A stretch of 64,000 bases of DNA. Source: Cylicocyclus nassatus. Lineage: Eukaryota; Nematoda; Chromadorea; Rhabditida; Strongylidae. Shown piece by piece: positions 58,461 through 64,000 of this stretch; the first letter of the stretch is position 1; every line of letters starts with the position of its first letter. Made by a program: the position numbers and the translations under genes. The stretch spans positions 58,077,823-58,141,822 of the forward strand of contig CATQJL010000112.1 of the NCBI GenBank assembly GCA_958299035.1, written 5' to 3'. Below the pieces are notes generated by a model that ran no database searches, was not told the DNA's origin, and worked only from the letters and a program-made list of their open reading frames with translations.

Positions 58461-58646
58461 CTTGGCAAGCTTCAAGGCAATGTTGTCGCGAATCGTAAGC
58501 ATCATCTCCGCACATATAAATTCTGAAGTACTCATTTTATATCTTGATTCTGAAAAGTCACAAACAACGTAAAGTTACTAAAGCTGCTTACTTGAAAATA
58601 TAGTCTTCGTCAATAGGTTCATCTACTTCGGCACATATGCTCGAGA
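58461..58646 (-). CDS. Short four-cysteine module, copy 1 (exons 58646-58592, 58522-58461)
   Basis: Exon 1 (55 bases): SSICAEVDEPIDEDYIF; exon 2 (62 bases): KIYMCGDDAYDSRQHCLEAC. Spacing C-x17-C-x10-C-x3-C. Donor gtaagc, acceptor attcag, intron 69 bases. The YMC...C-x3-C end matches the second half of the eight-cysteine modules. An upstream ATG (NMRLS, about 58730-58745) followed by a gtaagt donor could join in phase 1, so a second transcript start here is possible. Confidence 0.83.
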
Positions 58647-58746
58647 CTGAAATTATTTTCTTAGATAGTAATGGGAAACCTCTAATAAAACTGAGTATAT
58701 CTTTTTTCTTAGTCTCAACTGACTTACATGACAGCCTCATGTTCAA

Positions 58747-60800
58747 TAGGAAGTGCTCTACAAGTTTTATTTACACATTTTGCGAATAGTTTTTCCCGAA
58801 GTTTTGGAACGAGATTTTCGCGATTCTCCTAGGTACTACCTTGTGCACATCTAGGTGCAGCAATTGAACTCTTGGGAAAACAATTCGATTTACCTTCTAC
58901 GCACTGATTTCAATTCTAAAAGAGTTTACAAAATTAAGGCGAAATTACACCACGCGAAACAATCCCTGCCTCCAAAAGTGCTGATTCTGGAGTTTAATTC
59001 AATCAGACACGTACGCATTAGGAAATCAAAGTTGCAGATGTCGTGCACTTCAAAACTTAGCAAGAGATATTGTGACCGTATTCACTTAAAATACCGCATA
59101 ATTCCCATGATTGATTTGGTAATGGCACGCCTAAAATTCTACAAGTGCAAAGCTTCGGATCTTTAATTCGAGTAATTCAAATTTGCTATTTAAACCATTC
59201 TGCAAATCTTTTATTGTTCATTAAGGGTTTTTTCAATGTGCCTTTCAAAATTGTTCAAAACATAAAGAGTATGTTGTGTAGCAATTTCTTCGGCTTACTT
59301 ATTATTAAGGAGCTTTTTCACAAGGTAAAATTCGTAATCTGACAATGAGCACCAAGGATGATACCTTGTTTCAACAATCTCTCTATAATAAAGCGCTAGA
59401 GATGACTCATGCATGTAAGATACCCCCCCCCCCTTCGTGGTCGCGATTCGGATGTCAACAACTTTGTCGTTATGTGCCGGTGCAGATGCACCGGGCTGTG
59501 GCTCATGATGATAGTGGCGCCTGTCGTAGATGATGTTAACCGAGAAGCCTAACCAGCAAAGTGGCTTGGTAGACAAGCTAAATGCTGGAAAGGGAAGAAG
59601 GTTACTTAGTTCTGTTTTCGTTATGCATTAGATTACTATATCAGTTAGCGAGCAGCAATACCAGCTTCCGCTAGCAAGGTTTTGGAGTTTCGGAAAACAT
59701 CAGTCAAAATATAGAAAGCATATTGGATGAGGTACATAAATCATTGTGAGCTGAAGGAAAGCAAAATGAAAGTCTCCAATGCTGGAAGTACGAAAAATGT
59801 GGTTTGAATACCACAAAATTGAGATTTGGGGTAGAGTAGAGGAAGTTGATACGAAAGAGGGGGGGGGACAGGGGGAGTGGGCAAACTTGGAGAGATTTGC
59901 ACTTTGACTCCAGCAAAGGCAAAGGTATACGCACGTTCCCAAGCAAATCAGAGATCAAAGTCTTGAGCGTCCTGACAGGAGAAGCTGAAGAATGGTTTTT
60001 GGGATGTAGTCGAAAGGTAAATGAATACTAGCAAAATGTAGTGCAAACACTTTGATATTGCTAAATTTACATATTGATATTGAGAACATTCAGACTTTTT
60101 CAATAAAAGGAATGAGTGCCAGATTTTTCCCTGATCTCAAAGGGGCCGGGGACCTTTCCGCACGGTTTTTCGAAAAACATTCATTTGGGGGGAAAATAAG
60201 TAATAGAAAAGCGGAAAGTGCGTTGGAAGGTTGAGATTACTCTCGCCGGGTATACATGAATTTTTAGATTAGATTTAAAAATCTAATCTAAAAATTTAGA
60301 AACTCAAGAATATGAATAGTGTGGCACAATTTTGAAGAAATAAGGAATTAGGAAAATGTGAAGAACTTTTGAAGGGGACTTTTCGGAAAGAAAGCAAAAT
60401 ATGCTTATGCTGATAAGCCTACAGGGCGGGGGGGGGGAGATTGAAAACAGGAATGGGGATTGCAGCACAGTGTCACAGAAGAGCTTTCAATTTTTCCAAA
60501 AAGTTTTTCAGATGATTCAGCAGATTTGGCTATTTTAGACCCAGCAAGCTGATGTTCTAAAGCTGTGCATCTTCCATATGCCAGAATTCGGGGAGCCAAG
60601 CACAGCTCTGCTGTTGTATTTCATTCACCTCAACATGTAAAACCTGTAGAAATTTCACTTAATTCCCGTTTTTGCTATTAGCAGATGTTTGCAGACACCC
60701 ACTTCTTGACTAACCTTAAGAAGTGCCAATGCAAATTTCTACGCCATCCTTCTTGACTAACCTTAAGAAGTGGCAATGCAAATTTCTACGCCATCCCACT
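58747..60800. other. Intron without recognised exon
   Basis: Two-kilobase gap between the linker at 60873 and the module at 58646. Contains runs of C (59423) and G (59861, 60428) and a palindrome near 60265-60295 (agattagatttaaaaatcta). Overlapping open frames are motif-free. A 48-base tandem duplication (ttcttgactaaccttaagaa..., two copies) lies at 60704-60797. Confidence 0.4.
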
Positions 60801-60816
60801 TGTACGCACACACGGG

Positions 60817-60851
60817 CAGACCGAAGTGCCGCGAAGCGGCACTTCGGTCTG
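60817..60851. repeat. Perfect 16-base hairpin
   Basis: cagaccgaagtgccgc, loop gaa, gcggcacttcggtctg. It lies 22 bases from the linker exon at 60873, in the intron on its 3' side. Could be the end of an element (CCGCgaaGCGG also occurs at 16669), but no partner end was found. Confidence 0.85.
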
Positions 60852-60872
60852 GTGCATAGATAACAAACAGAC

Positions 60873-61284
60873 CTTCGGTTGTGATCGATGAACCCGTCGC
60901 TGTTTCATCGGATGTTCCTGTGACGGTCGAGAATTCCCCGGACGTAGGTGTTGTGCCATTAATGGGTACTTCTAAAATCGAACTAATAGTGTAGTGAGGA
61001 TAATTGTATACAGGTAATCAACATACCTTCTGGTGTTTTAGGAGTTTCTGGGCCGGCTGGAGGTTCCGATGGCTCAGATGGTGTGGCATCAGTTGATAAT
61101 GTAACTACTGTAATGATATGCATTGATATTGTCTTAATAATTCATTTAAACATAAAATTTTATGATATCGGTATACGAATCAAGGACAAACCTTCCGTTG
61201 CCGGTGATTCTTTCATAGTGTCTTCGGGAGTTTCCACGCTCATCGAGGTTTCCGCGGAAGGCGTTGTAGCATCCGTAGTCATTA
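60873..61284 (-). CDS. Three mucin-like linker exons, most 5' exons seen
   Basis: Exons 61284-61192, 61107-61027 and 60971-60873 (93, 81, 99 bases), phase 1-1. Sequences: VMTTDATTPSAETSMSVETP; VVTLSTDATPSEPSEPPAGP; EVPINGTTPTSGEFSTVTGT. Donors gtttgt, gtatgt, gtctgt; acceptors tcacag, ttacag, ttttag. The first must be preceded by a further exon leaving in phase 1, which I could not find; retroelement sequence begins about 25 bases beyond 61284. Confidence 0.82.
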
Positions 61285-61309
61285 CTGTGAATATGTGTAA
61301 AAGGACTTT

Positions 61310-61565
61310 AATGAAACGTACAATACACTCATGGGCTATAGAAAACAGTGGACAAGTGGTGGACTTGATGACAGCTAAAGCAGACTTAGACTTATACTCA
61401 GCGGATTTTTCAAGCCTGTTTACTAGTTTACCACACAACATTGTTAGACAAAATCTCACCAAACTCATAACCATGTGCATGAAGGACTTTAAATACATTA
61501 GACTACACGGTGAAGTCTTTTATACCAATGCAGACACAGCCCATGGCAAGAACTTTCAAAGAGAA
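61310..61565 (+). pseudogene. Reverse-transcriptase-like fragment (Penelope/telomerase type?)
   Basis: The plus frame reads DLYSADFSSLFTSLPHNIVR and ends near RLHGEVFYTN. An Asp followed by SLFTSLP resembles motif A of Penelope-like reverse transcriptases (xDVxSLFTNIP). The fragment is short and is cut off by the hairpin at 61546-61589. It lies just outside the last linker exon. Alternative: a fragment of another RT class. Confidence 0.5.
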
Positions 61566-61589
61566 GACGTTCTCTTTGAAAGTTCTTGC
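61546..61589. repeat. Perfect 20-base hairpin
   Basis: gcaagaactttcaaagagaa, loop gacg, ttctctttgaaagttcttgc. It lies at the junction between the RT-like fragment and an A+T-rich tract (61590-61690) that precedes the LINE remnant; possibly a fold-back created during insertion. Confidence 0.9.
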
Positions 61590-61689
61590 TAATTATTATC
61601 AATTGCTTATTATTGTTTTATTTTTATTTTTATTTTTATTTTATTACTATTTATTCTTGCTAATTATCATTGCTAATTATTATTACTAC

Positions 61690-63697
61690 ACATTCTAAAG
61701 CTTCTTCAAAATACTTGCTCTGCTATGTTAAGAAGATATTTAGAAAAAATCACCGAATTCCAGTTTTGAAAGATACAAGTGGCACCTACAGTACAAATTC
61801 CGATAAAGCCAATGCGCTTGCTAATTATTTCGCTAGCGTTTTCAACCCTGTAGTTCCTGATCTTTTAACAGACAATGAAGTTGTCACAGCTCAAGCTAAT
61901 CGACATCTGTGCGACGTATACTTCGATTATTCTGATGTCTACAGGGTTTTAAAGTCATTGAAGCCTTCTCTTACAGAACCTTTCGACGGCATACCCCAGA
62001 TCATATATAAGGAATGTGCAGAATCACTTTGCAAGCCTTTGACACACATTTTTAATATTTCTATGCTTACTTGCGAAGTTCCACTCTTATGGAAAGAGTT
62101 TCTGATTACACCGATTCCTAAAGTATCTTCCCCAGAACTGGTGACAGAATTTCGCCCGATCAGCATGACTTCTTCTTCGGTCAAGGTTATGGAAAAGATT
62201 CTGAGAGATAAACTGACATCATGGCTTTTGAGATCGGGTGCCATCCCCAAGGAGCAACATGGCTTCTTAGAAGGGGCTAGTACTCTATTTTCAGGTGTAT
62301 AAGCCGCACTTTACCAAATTTTCCCACGAGCTGCTCAGCCGCTTCATTGTGTTTCGAGAAGCGATTCTTATAACGCACGTTTAATTCAGGCAATACGCAG
62401 CATAGTGTAGGGCCCTTTGGTTGCGAGGTCCCTTGATGTATTCGGACTGGTCAATGTAAGCTAGGACCACCCCGCGGCTTATACACCTGAAAATAGGGTA
62501 CCACAACCAACTTAGCAGATACTATTTTTGACTGGACAATGGCGGTCAACAACCAATCAGTTGATATCATTTTCATTGACTTTCGAAGGCTTTTGATAAA
62601 GTGTGCCATAAAAAGCTTTTGATAAAGCTCAAAAGACTTGGAGTTTCTGGAAAGTTACTTTCTTGGTTGGAATCTTATCTACACAACAGACACATGACTG
62701 TAAAAATTGGGCTTGATTACTCCAATAGACACTCTTGTGATAGTGGCGTTCCCCAAGGAGGCGCACTTTCGCCTTTACTTTTTTTGATATATACAATGGA
62801 TCTTCCTTCAATCTTGAAGACGTCACTTCATATTAAAGTACAAATGTATGCTGATGATGTAAAACTTTATGGAATCTATGACTCCTCAAACTATGATGAG
62901 ATTCATAATGCTTTGAAGACCTCCCTCGAAAAAATGCTCTGTTGGTCACATGAATGGGATCTTCCCATAAATCTTGACAAATGTGCGGTCATGCATATCG
63001 GGGGAAATGAAGGAGCTAGTTATGAAATTAACGGAATCACATTAGCAGAATGCAAGCTGATGAAAGATCTGGGAGTAATGATTGAACCATCTCTCAAATT
63101 TTCTCAACATATAGATGTCATCACCAAAAAAGCATATAATGTACTATATGCTATTTTCAGATGTGTACATTCTCAAAATTCTGCCATATTCAAAAAACTG
63201 TACAAAACTTTTATCTTGCCTCATTCAGAATACTGTTCACAGATTTGGAATCCCTATTTGAAAAGAGATGTCAGAAAGATAGAGAAAGTTCAACAAACAT
63301 TCACACGTTTGTTATACTTCAAATGTTGGAAAGGCATGACTAGAGCTACCGTCCCATCTTACCCTAACCTCTTGCAGAACTAAATATGAAAAGCTTAGAA
63401 CAACGCAGAAAAATTTTTGATCTTGTTTTCTGTTCTCGAGTACTACGGAAAGAACTGAGGATTCCTGCAAGCAAGTACTGGGTTTTTATGCCTACCAGTC
63501 CACGCTCCCCTTCTTTCAGTTTGCATTATAACAAGATCAAAAGAAGACAATTTTTGCTGACGTACAACAACTTATTTTGCCGAGGAGCGAGATGGTTACA
63601 GCATTTACCTTCGAGCATTCTCAGTTCGACCTGCGGCTTTAGTTTCAAGTCAAAATTAAGGAAAGTTGATTTGCAGCATTTTCTGTTTAGTCAGTAA
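61690..63697 (+). pseudogene. Truncated non-LTR (LINE) retrotransposon ORF2, CR1/Jockey-like
   Basis: Three pieces make up one damaged ORF2 (61690-62283, 62502-63383, 63386-63697). Visible RT blocks: DKANALANYFASVF and FDGIPQIIYK before the core, LITPIPKV and FRPISMTSSSVKVMEKIL, EQHGFLEGAS; then IIFIDF...AFDKVCHKKL, SGVPQGGALSPLLFLIYTMD (domain B/RT5), MYADDVKLYG (catalytic YADD), LGVMIEPSLKFS and YCSQIWNPY. The end RKVDLQHFLFSQ-stop looks like a normal C-terminus. The 5' part with the endonuclease is missing. Damage: a 214-base insertion at 62284, a one-base loss near 62593 (FR-AFDK) and a stop/frameshift at 63382-63386. Confidence 0.88.
62284..62497. mobile_element. 214-base MITE inserted into the LINE, target duplication GTAC
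   Basis: Left end tctattttcaggtgtataag and right (inverse) cctattttcaggtgtataag, terminal repeat about 24 bases (to ccgc). It is bordered by GTAC at 62280-62283 and 62498-62501; removing the element and one GTAC restores the RT reading frame (GAS joined to TTTNLAD). No coding. A four-base target duplication excludes mariner and piggyBac; the superfamily is not clear. Confidence 0.9.
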
Positions 63698-64000
63698 TAC
63701 TTTCTTAGAGTAACTTTCTTTCCTTCAGCTGTACTGGTAGACAAGCCTACTGTGAATGGTATTACTCAAGAAGTTGTTATTGGCAAAGACAGTCGTAATC
63801 ACAATGCAGTGAAGGAAATAGGAGGGCATGACCAAATACAACCATCAAATTCTGTTCTTTTCTTTTTTTTCCTATATTAATTTCTTTCATATGTCTCAGT
63901 AACCCAATATTCCCGTCACGTTAGTTTAGGTCTGATGTTTGCTTCTCTTTTCAATCAATATAGCTTGTTGACTTGCTTCTAATCGAATTACAAAAACTGA
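63698..64000. other. LINE 3' flank, unresolved
   Basis: After the LINE stop the sequence ctttccttcag could act as a splice acceptor and is followed by an open plus-strand frame (VLVDKPTVNGITQEVVIGKD onward) of about 45 codons. I cannot tell whether this is LINE 3' sequence or an exon; no known motif is present. Confidence 0.3.

Larger units (their letters stand above)
27014..61284 (-). other. Large modular Kunitz-mucin gene locus (57 exons placed)
   Basis: I placed 57 exons by eye, from 61284 down to 27014. All are bounded by AG acceptors and GT donors and all are phase-compatible, totalling 4404 bases (1468 codons) with no stop in the chosen frame. Linker exons are phase 1-1; every cysteine module is a set of exons that also enters and leaves in phase 1. 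The product would be a mosaic of Thr/Ser/Pro-rich linkers and disulfide modules, of the kind found in secreted or cuticle/matrix proteins; Kunitz domains typically inhibit serine proteases. The signal peptide, start and stop were not found, so the gene may extend beyond 61284, begin at an unrecognised exon, or be several genes. Candidate internal starts exist before the modules at 58.7 kb (NMRLS) and 55.0 kb (NMGRLR). Confidence 0.75.

Noticed and set aside
1..64000. CRISPR arrays, bacterial operons, prophage
   Set aside because: Tandem repeats here lack spacer structure, coding is split by introns, and elements are eukaryotic types.

Overview
The window is eukaryotic, A+T-rich and crowded with mobile elements; I think it is nematode DNA. 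Reasons: a long multi-exon gene with introns that are often only about 50-70 bases, GT-AG borders and acceptors mostly ending in ttncag or nnttag; a Kunitz domain with the nematode-style four-cysteine pattern; a Tc1-type terminal repeat (CAGTGCTGGCC) next to TA; and many short mariner-type elements with TTAGGTTG-like ends. Species cannot be named. No rRNA, tRNA, CRISPR array or operon was seen.

The left part (1-26.5 kb) has no host gene I can support. It is a graveyard of elements: a non-autonomous Helitron (1541-1935), a palindromic Tc1-like element (8475-10026), a mariner-type MITE (10071-10882), a diverged tandem duplication ending in a 100-base satellite (11.2-13.2 kb), a nested fold-back structure (13650-15948), a Penelope-like retroelement with inverted terminal repeats, a 13-base target duplication and hammerhead-ribozyme cores (16838-18379), a second mariner MITE, a piggyBac-like MITE (21172-21876), relics of other Penelope copies, and a fold-back element (23652-24050).

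The right part (27.0-61.3 kb) holds one large gene, or a tight gene series, on the minus strand. I could place 57 phase-compatible exons (4404 coding bases, 1468 codons; first and last exons not found). The product is a secreted-type modular protein: Thr/Ser/Pro-rich mucin-like linkers, each in a 48-153-base exon of phase 1-1, alternate with cysteine modules. The modules are one nematode-type Kunitz domain, one six-cysteine Kunitz domain, one shrunken six-cysteine Kunitz domain, short four/five-cysteine modules, and five copies of an eight-cysteine module encoded by a four-exon cassette. All modules share the pattern of a phase-1 entry, an internal phase-2 intron and a phase-1 exit, and end in C-x3-C, so I infer that they are all derived from Kunitz domains. 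Three eight-cysteine cassettes (28.5, 32.3 and 34.8 kb) lie in tandem genomic duplications with a sharply bounded, nearly identical tract.

The introns of this gene are packed with MITEs, a Helitron, a solo LTR with its own TATA box, and two copies of a 1.38-kb element with poly-C stretches. At the right edge a truncated non-LTR retrotransposon (61.69-63.70 kb) is itself broken by a 214-base element with a 4-base target duplication.
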